A stretch of DNA of 64,000 nt from Gimesia sp. (GTDB lineage: Bacteria > Planctomycetota > Planctomycetia > Planctomycetales > Planctomycetaceae): the NCBI RefSeq assembly GCF_040219335.1, contig NZ_JAVJSQ010000031.1:558001-622000 (forward strand). The letters are read 5' to 3'. The notes below the pieces were generated by a model, which saw nothing but the letters and a program-made list of their open reading frames with translations, was not told where the DNA came from and searched no databases. Of this stretch, positions 1 to 9,843 are shown in pieces. Position numbers and translations under genes: made by a program. Every line of letters starts with the position of its first letter. Within the stretch, counting starts at the first letter, position 1.

Positions 1-431
1 CTCTCCGGGTCATGCACCTGGTAACCAAACACGGTCGCCCCTTTTTCGCGGGAAGCAGCCGCCTTTAAACTTTCCGTGAAACCATGTCCGTAGAAAATGT
101 TGTCTCCCAAGATTAGACAAGTGGGATCCGATCCCACGAAGTCCTCACCAATCAGAAATGCCTGTGCCAACCCGTCTGGTGAAGGCTGCTCGGCATATTG
201 AAAACGTACTCCCCACTGTTCCCCACTCTCCAGCAAATCCTGAAACATGGGTAAGTCGTGTGGCGTGGAAATGATCAAAATATCTCTAATGCCTGCCAAC
301 ATCAGGGAGGAGAGCGGATAGTAAATCATCGGCTTATCATAGATTGGCAACAGTTGCTTGGACACAACTTTTGTCACCGGATGAAGGCGGGTCCCCGATC
401 CTCCTGCCAACACTATTCCTTTTCTCGACAT
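1..431 (-). CDS. rfbA: Glucose-1-phosphate thymidylyltransferase, N-terminal part (cut by window edge)
   Basis: This is the first 143 or so residues of an RmlA/RfbA-type nucleotidyltransferase, which makes dTDP-glucose from dTTP and glucose-1-phosphate as the first step to dTDP-rhamnose for surface polysaccharide. The sequence shows the nucleotide-binding signature GGSGTRLHP near residue 10, then [17 protein letters not shown], then the metal-binding LGDN near residue 115 followed by IFYGHGF, all in the family order. The start is ATG at 431; a second ATG lies just upstream but runs straight into TAA. The gene runs off the left edge, so its C-terminal half and downstream neighbours are unseen. 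Family is certain from these motifs; the exact sugar is inferred from the strong RmlA match. Confidence 0.93.
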   Translation of the reverse strand, partial: MSRKGIVLAGGSGTRLHPVTKVVSKQLLPIYDKPMIYYPLSSLMLAGIRDILIISTPHDLPMFQDLLESGEQWGVRFQYAEQPSPDGLAQAFLIGEDFVGSDPTCLILGDNIFYGHGFTESLKAAASREKGATVFGYQVHDPE

Positions 432-1385
432 TTACATTTCCAGTACTGTTTTGTTGGTTGAGATCAACCGGAACTCAATAAAAGCTCATTGTCCATGATT
501 AACTACTGAGGTGCGTTTGGTATTGAAATTCAGAAAATAAAGCAACACGAATTTCCCGTTCTGACTGAAGAATACAAGAGAAGTCACGGAACTTTGCTGG
601 CAAGACAAAGATTTCTGCACAAATCGTTAAGCTCGCATTAAATCGCAGATGTTGAGCGACTTTGACAGCAAACAGCAATACTGATCATACAGACATACAC
701 CTGCATGATTTGCGGGGTCAGGAACAAGAACCAAGGTTCGTTCCAATTCTGAAAGCGCAACTCAGTCTCCATAAACGTTTTCGGCCCCCAATCAAAAGAA
801 GTATTGAAATCATTCTTCCAACTGACTACCGACTTCTTTGCGTCTGCAGCACCTCAAATAACTTCTCATTGTAGACCATGATATTTCAGCATCAGATCGA
901 CAGGATGACCACAGCCTTCAGATGAAATCCATTTCCCATAGACATCTGGTGCCCCCTGACAGCAGGAACCAGGAGCAATGACAATCAGTCACCGGGGCAC
1001 GATGTCTTCAATAAAGATATGACTTGGTTCATACATCATTTTTTCAGTTATTCGTCTGCTGATTGTGCAGGTAGTAGTGTGACTACTGAATTGCTCTTCG
1101 CGCATTTCAGTCGAACCTCTATAAGTACCTGAATTGACTCTCTGGATGCTGAATTAATCACCCACGACCATAGTGACCAGCAAATACCAGACTAACAGCA
1201 ATTCCTAAACTATGGAAATTGCCATTTCTCACATGCTCTAGCCTTTGTACGGACCTCTGACTTATCAGACTGGACTCAAAAACACCAATTGATAATGCTC
1301 CACCAGCGAATACACAACTTCTGTTTTTTACCTGACTGATTGAAAAAGAGAGACGAAATGACTTTCATTTGAATGGAGTAAATAC
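432..1385. other. Long intergenic region between divergent genes
   Basis: About 950 bases separate the divergent rfbA and acyltransferase starts. It is visibly AT-richer than the genes. I find no convincing coding sequence: the only open stretch (662-874) needs a TTG start, has no ribosome binding site and a low-complexity product. It must hold the promoters of both flanking genes, but I cannot place them by eye. Confidence 0.5.
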
Positions 1386-2612
1386 ATGTTCAATGATAAA
1401 TTGGAATCGCTCCGAGGAATCGCCGCCTTGGTTGTGGCCATCTATCACAGTTTCCTCGTATTTGCGGTCGATCAGAACCAGGTCATCTGGGAAAGCACTC
1501 TCTTTGACGTAACGGGTACGAATTCATTCCTGACCAGAATGGCACTGGCCATCTTCAATGGAAGTGCAGCAGTATCTATCTTTTTCGTTCTCAGCGGCTA
1601 TGTCCTCGGACTTTCACTGGATCGAAAGCCCAGAAGGCTCACCACTTATCACGCTTTCTACATAAAACGCTTTTTCCGAATATATCCCACATATTTTGTG
1701 TCATTGACATTGATCGTCCTGTCCATTGTCCTGTTTCACAGTTATATCAAGTTCCCGAATACCTCTCTCTGGTATAACTGGTGGTACACGGAAGGGATCA
1801 CCTTAAAAAATGCTCTCGCAAATTATTCGCTAGTGAAAATTGATATTAATAATGTTGCCTGGACTTTGAAGGTCGAATTAATCATCTCACTCTTTTTCCC
1901 TTTATTCTATCTGATTAACCGCAGGTTTGGACTGAAGGTGAATCTGCTTTTCCTGCTGGGCCTCATCATTATGGGTTACACGGGACCCATAATTGATACA
2001 ATCCAGTATGCATTTATGTTTCACATTGGACTGATGCTGCCCTATTTTGTCAAAAAACAGCAATCCCCCGTAAGCAGCTTTTTTTGCGGAAATCTCGCTT
2101 TTATGATTGGGCTAGTATGCCTTTTGTCAGCGAGGCTCTTTTTAGCTAAGATTGATTATTTCTTCCCAATCCTGGTGGAAGGTATCGCCTCTGGCTTCCT
2201 GATCTGGATCCTGTTAAGCACAGAAGAAAACACATTCTTCAATCGTTTTCTGAAGATTAATCTCGTTAAGAAACTGGGCAAATACTCTTATTCCTTTTAC
2301 TTGTTCCACTTTATCGTGATGTACTGGCTGGCTTACTGCATGTTTCTGGTTATTCCCCCAGAGATATCAGCCACTTACCCGGTTATCTTAAGCAGCCTGC
2401 TTGCCGTAATCTCAATTCCGATTACTTACTTTATTGCGATCGTGTCTTATAAGTGCGTCGAAGTGCCAATGATCAAACATGGTGCTGTGATTGCCGAAGT
2501 TCTCTCCACAGGCACAAAACGAAGTCTGGACAGAATAGCATTGGTTGTAATTCGATGGCGGAGAAAAAAGGAGTTTCTGCCCTTGAGTTTCGCTTTTAAA
2601 CGCTTCTGGTAA
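1386..2612 (+). CDS. Acyltransferase 3 family membrane protein (OafA-like)
   Basis: A 408-residue integral membrane protein of the acyltransferase 3 family, which O-acylates sugars of surface polysaccharides, exopolysaccharides or lipids. The N terminus carries the family signature LRGIAALVV with the conserved His in IYHS (His21), followed by about ten hydrophobic segments and the typical FFVLSGYVLG (near residue 70) and IKRFFRIYPTYF motifs. The length matches the family. A GGAG about 10 bases before the ATG supports the start. It is divergent from rfbA, so the two may belong to one polysaccharide locus that continues to the left. The acceptor sugar cannot be told from sequence. The tail after the last membrane segment is basic and probably cytoplasmic. 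Confidence 0.92.
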   Translation: MFNDKLESLRGIAALVVAIYHSFLVFAVDQNQVIWESTLFDVTGTNSFLTRMALAIFNGSAAVSIFFVLSGYVLGLSLDRKPRRLTTYHAFYIKRFFRIYPTYFVSLTLIVLSIVLFHSYIKFPNTSLWYNWWYTEGITLKNALANYSLVKIDINNVAWTLKVELIISLFFPLFYLINRRFGLKVNLLFLLGLIIMGYTGPIIDTIQYAFMFHIGLMLPYFVKKQQSPVSSFFCGNLAFMIGLVCLLSARLFLAKIDYFFPILVEGIASGFLIWILLSTEENTFFNRFLKINLVKKLGKYSYSFYLFHFIVMYWLAYCMFLVIPPEISATYPVILSSLLAVISIPITYFIAIVSYKCVEVPMIKHGAVIAEVLSTGTKRSLDRIALVVIRWRRKKEFLPLSFAFKRFW

Positions 2613-3197
2613 TGCCGGGGAAACCAGACTTAGTTAGCAGAACCACGAACGTATTGCATGCCTAAGAACTTACAGGGTTTTCATTACTGACAGGTATGAA
2701 ATCCCTGTTCTTTTTGCAACTATCAGAACAAAACGGAGTATCGATAGTGAAAATACCGCTTCTCGCCTTGGAAGAGTAGATTTTCTGCTGTTCAACTCGA
2801 CTCTAGAAATCGAGATCGATACGGCACACAGCGAAGTCCCGGTAGTGACATAGAGAGCTTATTGCGGTCAACTTTCTCAGTGGCACAGTTACCAGGCGAT
2901 ACGAGAAAGAGGAATCAAGATCCACGGTTTTCCGACTGAGATCAGGACCTGAATGCTGTCAGACCGAAGCCAAGTGAGAAGCGGATTCCCTTTTACGTCC
3001 ACCGTCAATCTATCGATGACCACAGCATGCTCGCCTACTGTTTGAATTAGTGAACCGAAGTTGTTCGCGGTGCATTTCTATCAGGGATCTTGAATCGGAT
3101 AAACCTAAAGCAGGGGCTGCCCTGAAATGATTACATACAGAGCTTGCTGTTCCGGGGACAGCAGGACTTCGTTGCAGCGGGAAATATGGCCAACCGG
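2613..3197. other. Intergenic region, possible gene remnant
   Basis: Nearly 600 bases between convergent genes. No complete gene is visible. On the minus strand 2889-3077 stays open for about 62 codons up to a TAA with a protein-like composition, but it has no start codon or ribosome binding site and I do not recognise it, so at most it is a remnant. No clear terminator hairpin was found. Confidence 0.4.
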
Positions 3198-3845
3198 TTA
3201 TTCCCCTCTCAGAGGCGGAGCAGAACTGATTTTCAGGTTCCGAAACTCGAGTGCTCCTGCTTTCTCCCCCGCGGGTCCGCCGGAATCTCCGCCCAGGCCG
3301 AATGTCAGTTTGGGTTCGGCGATGTAGTCGGCCTGGACTCTGGATTTCCGACCATCAACGGTTGCGGTCATGCTGGGACCATCAAAGCGAACCTGCGCCG
3401 AATACCATTGGCCTGTCTCAATTTTGTGGGGCTGTTGCAGCAGATTCTCGGACTCCCCTTTCTTCGCATGTCCCAACACGCGGATCTGGTCCTGGCTGAT
3501 CACGAGGTGCACAATATGCCCCCGCTGCTGCGAACCGTTAAAGATAATCCCCGCGAACCGTGCTTTGCCTTCCAGGCGAAATTCGAAATCGACAACGCCA
3601 TCCCCCAGTTCGAATCGCCGCATCTTGACGGGTCCGTGCCGGCGAGGACCGGATTCGTAGCCGCGGAGAACCCCCTTTTCAGCTTTCCAGGTTCCCAAAC
3701 CCCAGAACCAGTCTTTCGAAAGCGGCTCCTGAAATGTTTCCTGCAGCAGAGGTTTGTCGGGGGTGATCTCAGCAGCAGAACGTTGCCACCCAAAACTGAT
3801 AAACAGAATCAGACAGAGCAGCGTCTTCAAAAAATAAGCGTTCAT
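3198..3845 (-). CDS. Secreted jelly-roll (DUF1080-like) protein
   Basis: A 215-residue exported protein. Residues 1-25 are a signal peptide ending near SAA. The rest looks like a concanavalin-type beta sandwich of the DUF1080/LamG kind: the opening LLQETFQEPLSKDWFWGLGTWKAEKGVL, the mid stretch DFEFRLEGKARFAGIIFNG and the closing EFRNLKI pattern are typical of planctomycete DUF1080-like domains. Such domains bind or cleave carbohydrate; no catalytic role can be assigned here. It lies 67 bases downstream of the sulfatase gene on the same strand and is probably co-transcribed, which suggests a helper role in breakdown of a sulfated glycan. Confidence 0.8.
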   Translation of the reverse strand: MNAYFLKTLLCLILFISFGWQRSAAEITPDKPLLQETFQEPLSKDWFWGLGTWKAEKGVLRGYESGPRRHGPVKMRRFELGDGVVDFEFRLEGKARFAGIIFNGSQQRGHIVHLVISQDQIRVLGHAKKGESENLLQQPHKIETGQWYSAQVRFDGPSMTATVDGRKSRVQADYIAEPKLTFGLGGDSGGPAGEKAGALEFRNLKISSAPPLRGE

Positions 3846-3912
3846 ATCTCAGCTACCTGGAAAGAATGGTGCAGAAGGAAATCAAGTCACAAACTGATGG
3901 TCATGAATGCGC

Positions 3913-5391
3913 TCAGAGACCTTTTTCGGTAGGAGGGAAGCGTTTGCGGCTGTCACTGTCTACCGGCTGACCACTGCGTGTATTCCACCATTCATGAGCC
4001 TTGTCGGGATCATAACTGGGGTTTGGGAGCGGCATCCGGGCACTGACACTGTGCCTCCAGGAATTGAGTTTCTGCTTGAGGTCAGCCACGCGACCTTTCT
4101 TTTCACCTGCCAGATTGTTCGTTTCACCGATGTCATCACTGATGTGATACAGTTCGATGTCTCCTGTTCCATCCAGGTACTCAATCAGTTTCCAGTCCCG
4201 TTCACGGATACTGCTGGCAGGGCGGTCATGGTGGTAATGCGGGTAGTGCCAGTAGAGGGCACTTCGTTTAAGCTGAGCATCCGGATTTTTCAATAATGGA
4301 ACCAGGCTCATTCCATCGATCGTCTGATTTTTCGGGAGCGATGCCCCTGCAAGCTCGACAAACGTCGGATAGAAGTCATAACTGATGATCGGCTCCTTAC
4401 AGACGGTGCCTGGCTTCACCAGAGGTGGATACTTGATAATCAAAGGCACCCGTACGCCTCCTTCATGTAGAGAACCTTTCTCCCCCTTGAGCGGTGCCTG
4501 AGTGGAAACGTTGTCATCCGCCTGCTCACGATAATCATACCGGCGATAGAGCCCCCCGTTATCTGAAGTGAAGACGACCATGGTTTCGTTTGTCAGACCT
4601 TCAGCCTCAATGGCATCGACAATACGTCCCACCATTTCGTCGCAATGTTCGATCATCGCAGCATAAACCGGATGAGGCAGATCTCGCTTGAGTTCGGCTG
4701 CTTTCTTACGATACTTCTCAACTTTGTCCGACATCGCTCCCAGTGGGATATGCACGGCGAACGGGGAGAGCATCAGAAAGAATGGTTTCTGTTTGTTCTC
4801 ATGAATGAAGTCGATACTCAAATCGGCTTCGAAGTCTGTGCGATATTGTCCTGTCTTTGGTTTCAGATCACTTCGTCCCTGCACCCGGTATTTTCCCGGC
4901 AGATGGGGACCGCCGATGACTGCAGAAAAATCATATCCCTGTCGATCGGGTTGAAATTCAGGTCCATTCCCCAGGTGCCATTTCCCGATGTAGCCGGTAG
5001 TGTAACCAGCCGGCTTCAGAGCTTCTGCTACGGTAACCGTATCCAGGGGAAGCGCCATCGTCGGACGGGGAGTGATCACACGTTCGAAGGGCCGCCAGTG
5101 CCCCGAGATGAAATCGGTAATCCCGATTCGCGCCTGATTCTGTCCCGACTGCAGAGCACATCGCGTGGGCGAACAGACGGCCCCCGCAGCGTAGAAATCG
5201 GTAAACTTCATCCCTTCTTTTGCCAGCTGATCGATGCGGGGGGTGTCGACGAAGTCGTTGTCGTAACAGCCAACGTCCTTCCAACCCATGTCATCAATAA
5301 AGATCAGCACGATATTCGGCTGATCGGCAGCGGAGAGGGTTCCGGTAGCCCAGAGGAGAGTAAACAGAGACAGAACAATCACGCGCGCCAT
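3913..5391 (-). CDS. Secreted formylglycine sulfatase (arylsulfatase A type)
   Basis: A 492-residue type I sulfatase that hydrolyses sulfate esters, probably on a polysaccharide, outside the cytoplasm. After a signal peptide (cut near LSAA) come the metal-binding FIDDMGWKDVGCY, then the catalytic CSPTR motif (Cys73), where Cys is converted to formylglycine, and GYTTGYIGKWHLG and TSDNGG further on. All key sulfatase motifs are present and the length fits. The reading frame stays open upstream to 5454, but the ATG at 5391 is chosen because it starts the signal peptide and has GGGAG about 10 bases before it. It is followed by the jelly-roll gene and preceded by the TPR protein on the same strand. 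Substrate is unknown. Confidence 0.95.
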   Translation of the reverse strand: MARVIVLSLFTLLWATGTLSAADQPNIVLIFIDDMGWKDVGCYDNDFVDTPRIDQLAKEGMKFTDFYAAGAVCSPTRCALQSGQNQARIGITDFISGHWRPFERVITPRPTMALPLDTVTVAEALKPAGYTTGYIGKWHLGNGPEFQPDRQGYDFSAVIGGPHLPGKYRVQGRSDLKPKTGQYRTDFEADLSIDFIHENKQKPFFLMLSPFAVHIPLGAMSDKVEKYRKKAAELKRDLPHPVYAAMIEHCDEMVGRIVDAIEAEGLTNETMVVFTSDNGGLYRRYDYREQADDNVSTQAPLKGEKGSLHEGGVRVPLIIKYPPLVKPGTVCKEPIISYDFYPTFVELAGASLPKNQTIDGMSLVPLLKNPDAQLKRSALYWHYPHYHHDRPASSIRERDWKLIEYLDGTGDIELYHISDDIGETNNLAGEKKGRVADLKQKLNSWRHSVSARMPLPNPSYDPDKAHEWWNTRSGQPVDSDSRKRFPPTEKGL

Positions 5392-5598
5392 GATTTCAGC
5401 TCCCGTTGTCAATTCAGAATGGGTCCCGCCAAAGCAGGACAGAGATAAAGTCAATCAAAACGATCTGTTCATCTCTTATAACCCATGACTGTAGCACGGT
5501 TAAGTGATTTCCAGTGACTCATTTTAGAAATCCGGAAAGCGGCAGGTACTTCCAGAGAAAGGCGGTCTGGTTGCCGGGCATCACAGTCAGCAGAAAAT

Positions 5599-8500
5599 TC
5601 AGTTCTCTGCTGGATAACGATAAGGCTGGGACGCTTCGTATAATTTCCGGCGACTTTCAAATTCAGTTTTCAAGTCATCCGAGGCCAGGGCGATTGCTTC
5701 CTGGTTGGCCTTCAAAGCTTCTTCGAAATTTCCGTTTGCTGCGTAAGCGACTGCGAGGTTTGCCCAATGCATGGCCTGGTATTCAACTTGATAATTTGTA
5801 CTGATCCGCTTCCCGAAGACAGCAAGCTTAAGTGCTTCCTCAGGATTTCTGAGTGCGGGATCATTGATGGCTGACTGAATCTCCGCAGCCGCCATAATGA
5901 CATCAACGTTCTCGCGATACTCTTTCATCGCCAGTTCCAATGCAGCGAGCGCCTCTGGATATCTGCGCAGCCCGTATAACGCCAGTCCCTGGTATTGCTG
6001 GATCTTTTCCATTCCGGGCCACTTCGCCAGCGTTTCCGTGGACATCTCCAACAACCGATCGGCTTGACCCTGTTCCCAATAAACCTCACACAGTTTCAGT
6101 CTGGGTACAACATCATCTGGCTCCTGCTTAACCCGTTTCTCCCAGTACGTCACTCGTTCTGCCAATGGTGCTTCATCTGCAGGCAGATCTGAAGCGGGAA
6201 GTCGTTTCAGTCTCACGTTCTTCAATTTCCAGACGATCCCGGGTGGGTTCGGCAGACGAACTGCTTTACTTTTAGACTCGATCTTGAAGAGCAGGTGATT
6301 TCTGAGGGGCGCTGTGTCGTCAAAGCGGACCTGATCCGGGTAGTTCCCCAGGGTAACTTCGCTGGAATCCGCATTCAGTTTCCAGTCGATCAGATGCATG
6401 CCGGGATCCATCACGCGAATGGACTGCTCCTGATGACGGTACGGCACGCGGTCGACGGTATAAATTCGGAAACCGGCGTGCAGGTCTTCCAGCTTATGGA
6501 ATGGGTTTGCTCCCTTTAATTCTGCTTTGGGATAGGACCAGTAGCCCCGAATTCCCACATTGAGTGATGGAATTTTTTCACCTTGTTCATCGGTCTTCCC
6601 ATACAATTCTTCCCAGCGAATACCAATATGCGTATCACCGGGATGAGTCGCGATTTGCTCGATGTGGGCCTGGATCCGGAGTGGCGCCTCCACGGTGATC
6701 AGAGGGCGGGCCCAGGAGTGCTGTGCTTCATTTGTTTTTCGGCAGACGAGCAGACTTTGATCTTCGCTGTCCCAGTCAATCTGATCGGCGCTGATCTCCC
6801 AGCCGAGCCCCTGATCTTCGAAATCGAATTCGACCCAGTCTCCCTTGAGGTATGCCCTCAGTTGTTGCAGCATTTTTCCTGTATGGGCATAGTAACGTTC
6901 TGCCAGTTCACCCTGAGCCGTTGGTTTCAATGCCTGCCACTCTTTTTCCAGGGCATCGATTTCCGATAACTTTGCATCCGCAGTCCAGCCTTTGCGTATT
7001 TTTTGATCGAACTCCAGAACACGATCCTGGACTTCTCCCTGAGCAGCAAACAGTCTGCACATCAAAAACTTTCCGGGACGATGTGATTTCTGAAGCTGAG
7101 AATAGTCGAGGTCTCCTTCAGTGGCTTTAAACTCGGCGAGAGCCAATTCTGGATACCCTGCCCGTTGGAGAAACAGACCAATTCTTGTCCTGTAGTAAGG
7201 AGTATCTCCATATAATTTTTCACCAGGATGCGCTGCCCGGTATTTCTCCCGCTGAGTCAGGAAATGATCGATGATTGTTCTGGCACCAAATTTTTCCTGT
7301 TGTGACCAGTCATCGATGAATTCGTTGTCCTGCAGATATAACATGACCTCAAACGCATAGTAGGGTAGTTGAGTATCAAATCGATCACTGTTGATACAGT
7401 GACCGGCAAAGCTGCGAAACTGACCCAGATCGCCTCCCCAACGCGGCAACATCGAATTCCACAACGCATAATAGGGAAGTGACCGATCGTAATGGTTTTC
7501 GACAGAACGGCGAAACCAGTCAACCGGCTCGTAGACTCTGTCATGCCCCGTCATGGCAACCGAAATTAATCTGATGGGAGGGTGAGGAGAATCCGGACGC
7601 AGCAGACAGGCATACTCCAAGTGAGCCTTGCCCATCTGGATGCCCCTCTGGAAAGTCAGTTGATCGCCACGGCTCATGTTGCTGGCATATCTGCCTCGGC
7701 GTTCCCCCCAGGCCTGGTCGAGCAGACGTTGCCCCGTTAACCAGTGTTTGATAAACGGCTCGATCTTTTCTGACTTCAAACAGCCGACGACTAAACCGTC
7801 GCGAAAAGTGATGTCGTTCGACTCCCAGATCCCGGCTAACTTGAAATGGACACAGTCCAGCCACTGCTGCTCTGTGGAGGCTTCTTCCAGCCAGCGTACG
7901 ATGCTTACCAGTAAGGCATCTTTATGTCCCTCGCTGACCGATGAGCTGAAATCGACTACAAACAGGCGGAGATAAACCTGAATGATCTGCGGGTACTGGC
8001 TCGTTCTCAACTGCTCGAGACACTGGGTCCACATGGACAACGCCGCGTCGGAATCGCCTGTCTCTTCATACAAGACATAGGTCACGTATGTCAGCAGTAA
8101 GGGATCATTGGATTGGAGCTCGATCACTTTCTTAGCCAGCGAGATGATTTCATCATTCGACAGAGAATCGGGTTGTCCCGTCACTCTGAACAGGTATGCC
8201 TTCAGAAATTCCTCGCCCGCGGCTTTGACTTCGGGTTTGTCTTTGGACAGTAGCTGATATGCTTCCATCTCCCGCAGGCGGAACCTGTGATACTTCTGCA
8301 AGAAGTCGCGGGGAGCAACAAATTGTTTGACCAGCGCGAGATCTACCGGTTGATTCAGCGTTTTCCCAGCGCGTTTGATTTTGAAGTCTTTGACCTTCCC
8401 ACTCGCCTGGCTGGCTTCCTCATAGAGGTCTTGGCTGAGCTCCCGATAATTCCCGGTCAACAGAAAAACGGGACCGTCACCGTAGTCGGGATACTCCAGT

Positions 8501-8691
8501 GGTCTGGCAGCGCGACGTGCGGGATCATCATAACCGAGCCGACGGATCTCCGCTGCCACCTTGACGTCCCGGTTTGCCTGCTGCTGAGCAGCACGTTCAT
8601 CCTGCCTGGTAAAAAGCAGGGCCAGCAGAGCCACCAATACCAGAATCAGCAGAGTTGAACGGACAACATTCTTTTGGACTGGAGAGAGCAC
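5599..8691 (-). CDS. Large membrane-anchored TPR and jelly-roll protein (DUF1583-like)
   Basis: A 1030-residue protein not assignable to a characterised family. One hydrophobic segment (residues about 10-28) anchors it, the rest probably lying outside the cytoplasm. Residues 80-600 are helical, TPR-like, with aligned Ala/Leu/Tyr patterns; residues about 640-860 look like a beta-sandwich (DFEDQGLGWEISADQ at its start, VWKLKNVRLKRL at its end); residues 880-1030 return to clear TPR units (YPEALAALELAMKEY, FEEALKANQEAIAL). This layout recalls planctomycete DUF1583 proteins, by resemblance only. The start is GTG; AAGGAA stands 10 bases upstream and no in-frame ATG is close. It lies about 200 bases upstream of the sulfatase on the same strand, so a scaffold role in polysaccharide use is a guess. 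Confidence 0.85.
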   Translation of the reverse strand: MLSPVQKNVVRSTLLILVLVALLALLFTRQDERAAQQQANRDVKVAAEIRRLGYDDPARRAARPLEYPDYGDGPVFLLTGNYRELSQDLYEEASQASGKVKDFKIKRAGKTLNQPVDLALVKQFVAPRDFLQKYHRFRLREMEAYQLLSKDKPEVKAAGEEFLKAYLFRVTGQPDSLSNDEIISLAKKVIELQSNDPLLLTYVTYVLYEETGDSDAALSMWTQCLEQLRTSQYPQIIQVYLRLFVVDFSSSVSEGHKDALLVSIVRWLEEASTEQQWLDCVHFKLAGIWESNDITFRDGLVVGCLKSEKIEPFIKHWLTGQRLLDQAWGERRGRYASNMSRGDQLTFQRGIQMGKAHLEYACLLRPDSPHPPIRLISVAMTGHDRVYEPVDWFRRSVENHYDRSLPYYALWNSMLPRWGGDLGQFRSFAGHCINSDRFDTQLPYYAFEVMLYLQDNEFIDDWSQQEKFGARTIIDHFLTQREKYRAAHPGEKLYGDTPYYRTRIGLFLQRAGYPELALAEFKATEGDLDYSQLQKSHRPGKFLMCRLFAAQGEVQDRVLEFDQKIRKGWTADAKLSEIDALEKEWQALKPTAQGELAERYYAHTGKMLQQLRAYLKGDWVEFDFEDQGLGWEISADQIDWDSEDQSLLVCRKTNEAQHSWARPLITVEAPLRIQAHIEQIATHPGDTHIGIRWEELYGKTDEQGEKIPSLNVGIRGYWSYPKAELKGANPFHKLEDLHAGFRIYTVDRVPYRHQEQSIRVMDPGMHLIDWKLNADSSEVTLGNYPDQVRFDDTAPLRNHLLFKIESKSKAVRLPNPPGIVWKLKNVRLKRLPASDLPADEAPLAERVTYWEKRVKQEPDDVVPRLKLCEVYWEQGQADRLLEMSTETLAKWPGMEKIQQYQGLALYGLRRYPEALAALELAMKEYRENVDVIMAAAEIQSAINDPALRNPEEALKLAVFGKRISTNYQVEYQAMHWANLAVAYAANGNFEEALKANQEAIALASDDLKTEFESRRKLYEASQPYRYPAEN

Positions 8692-8906
8692 AGATCCTGT
8701 TTCCTTCTGAAAGTGTATGGATAGCGAAACAGATCAACCTCAGATCGGTACAGAGATACAGTCCAATCTATCGGTGCGTAGTTCGCCAGGCAAGCAGGAA
8801 GTGCGGATCCACATGGAAAATGTCAGGAGCCAGAAGCGTGACTCACCCTACCAGCAGAGACCAGCGGGGAAAGCTTGAGAAGTGTGAGAGCTCTCTGAAA
8901 GTGCAT

Positions 8907-8938
8907 AAAAAAACCCGATATCGCTTTGCGATACCGGG
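8907..8938 (-). terminator. Rho-independent terminator after tRNA-Asn
   Basis: Read on the minus strand, the stem CCCGGTATCG pairs with CGATATCGGG (one mismatch allowed) around the loop CAAAG and is followed by seven T. It lies about 35 bases past the tRNA-Asn 3' end and ends that transcript. Confidence 0.85.
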
Positions 8939-8973
8939 CGAAATTGTTCAGGAGCTTCTTTTAAAGAAACAAG

Positions 8974-9046
8974 CTCCTCGACAAGGACTCGAACCTTGAA
9001 CCTAGCGGTTAACAGCCGCTCGCTCTACCGATTGAGCTATCGAGGA
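8974..9046 (-). tRNA. tRNA-Asn (GTT anticodon)
   Basis: A 73-base cloverleaf. The acceptor stem TCCTCGA pairs with TCGAGGA; the D arm GCTCAATCGGTAGAGC, an anticodon loop CTGTTAA with GTT, and the TTCGAGT T-loop are all present. The discriminator base is G. CCA is not encoded, so it must be added after transcription. It has its own terminator downstream. Confidence 0.96.
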
Positions 9047-9202
9047 TCAGTTTTTGTGGTAAAAGATTTCTCTCAACCACGTTGTGCCTATAAGATATTG
9101 TGAGAAATGCGTGAAGTCAACCGAAGATAAAGTGGAACCAGCGACGTTCTGACAAAATTTCGGGAAAAGTTGACTTGAACGGTTCACTGCAACTGAGTCA
9201 GA

Positions 9203-9646
9203 TCACTCGGTTTCGGAACCAGGCTGCTCGGGAGCTACGCCTTTGATCTTCTCCAGCGTGACTTTGTTCCCCTGATCGTTATATTCGATCAGATTCATAA
9301 AAGCGCCCATCAACATGATTCCCCGTCCACAAGGGCGTTCGAGGTTCTCCAGCAGGGTCGGATCGGGGACTTCAGTACGATTAAAGCCTTCCCCTTCATC
9401 CTGGATCTCAATGCGGACCCGCTCATCACTGATCCAGCATTTGATATCCACACTTTTATCGGGAGACATCCGGTTGCCGTGTTTGATGGCGTTAACCAGA
9501 GCCTCTTCCAATGCCAGCCGCACTGCAAATACATCCCGATCGGGGTATTCACGTACCTCAAGACCCTCAACAATCCGGGCCTGCACAGCCTGCCCTTCTG
9601 AGGTATCGCTGGGAATCGTTACTTCAATGTATTCGTCCGATGACAT
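9203..9646 (-). CDS. Anti-sigma factor kinase (RsbW/SpoIIAB-like ATPase)
   Basis: A 147-residue (152 from an alternative GTG at 9661) single-domain HATPase_c protein. Members bind a sigma factor or other partner and phosphorylate a STAS antagonist. The ATP-binding motifs are visible: the N box EEALVNAIKHGN near residue 50, the G1 box DEGEGF near 90 and the G2 box GRGIMLM near 113. Neither start has a good ribosome binding site; the ATG is chosen for codon preference. The STAS gene lies 197 bases upstream on the same strand, giving a partner-switching pair. No sigma factor or PP2C phosphatase gene is next to it, so the target is not known. Confidence 0.9.
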   Translation of the reverse strand: MSSDEYIEVTIPSDTSEGQAVQARIVEGLEVREYPDRDVFAVRLALEEALVNAIKHGNRMSPDKSVDIKCWISDERVRIEIQDEGEGFNRTEVPDPTLLENLERPCGRGIMLMGAFMNLIEYNDQGNKVTLEKIKGVAPEQPGSETE

Positions 9647-9843
9647 GAGTTTGGCCAGCACACGATTTCTGGTGTTTATCCAGTGACTATTCAGAGATCG
9701 CTTAAAAGCTCCGGTTCATCCATTCCCCGGTTTTGAATCAGAGGTGATTCACTCTTAAACGTCCCACAATGTAATGCTCAAAACTTGTCCTAACGCGAAT
9801 GGTAACAGCCGACGCTTCCCGTTCAGCAATTACCAGACCAGTG

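Noticed and set aside
662-874. 70-codon frame in the rfbA-acyltransferase gap
   Set aside because: Needs a TTG start, has no ribosome site and a composition unlike real proteins here.
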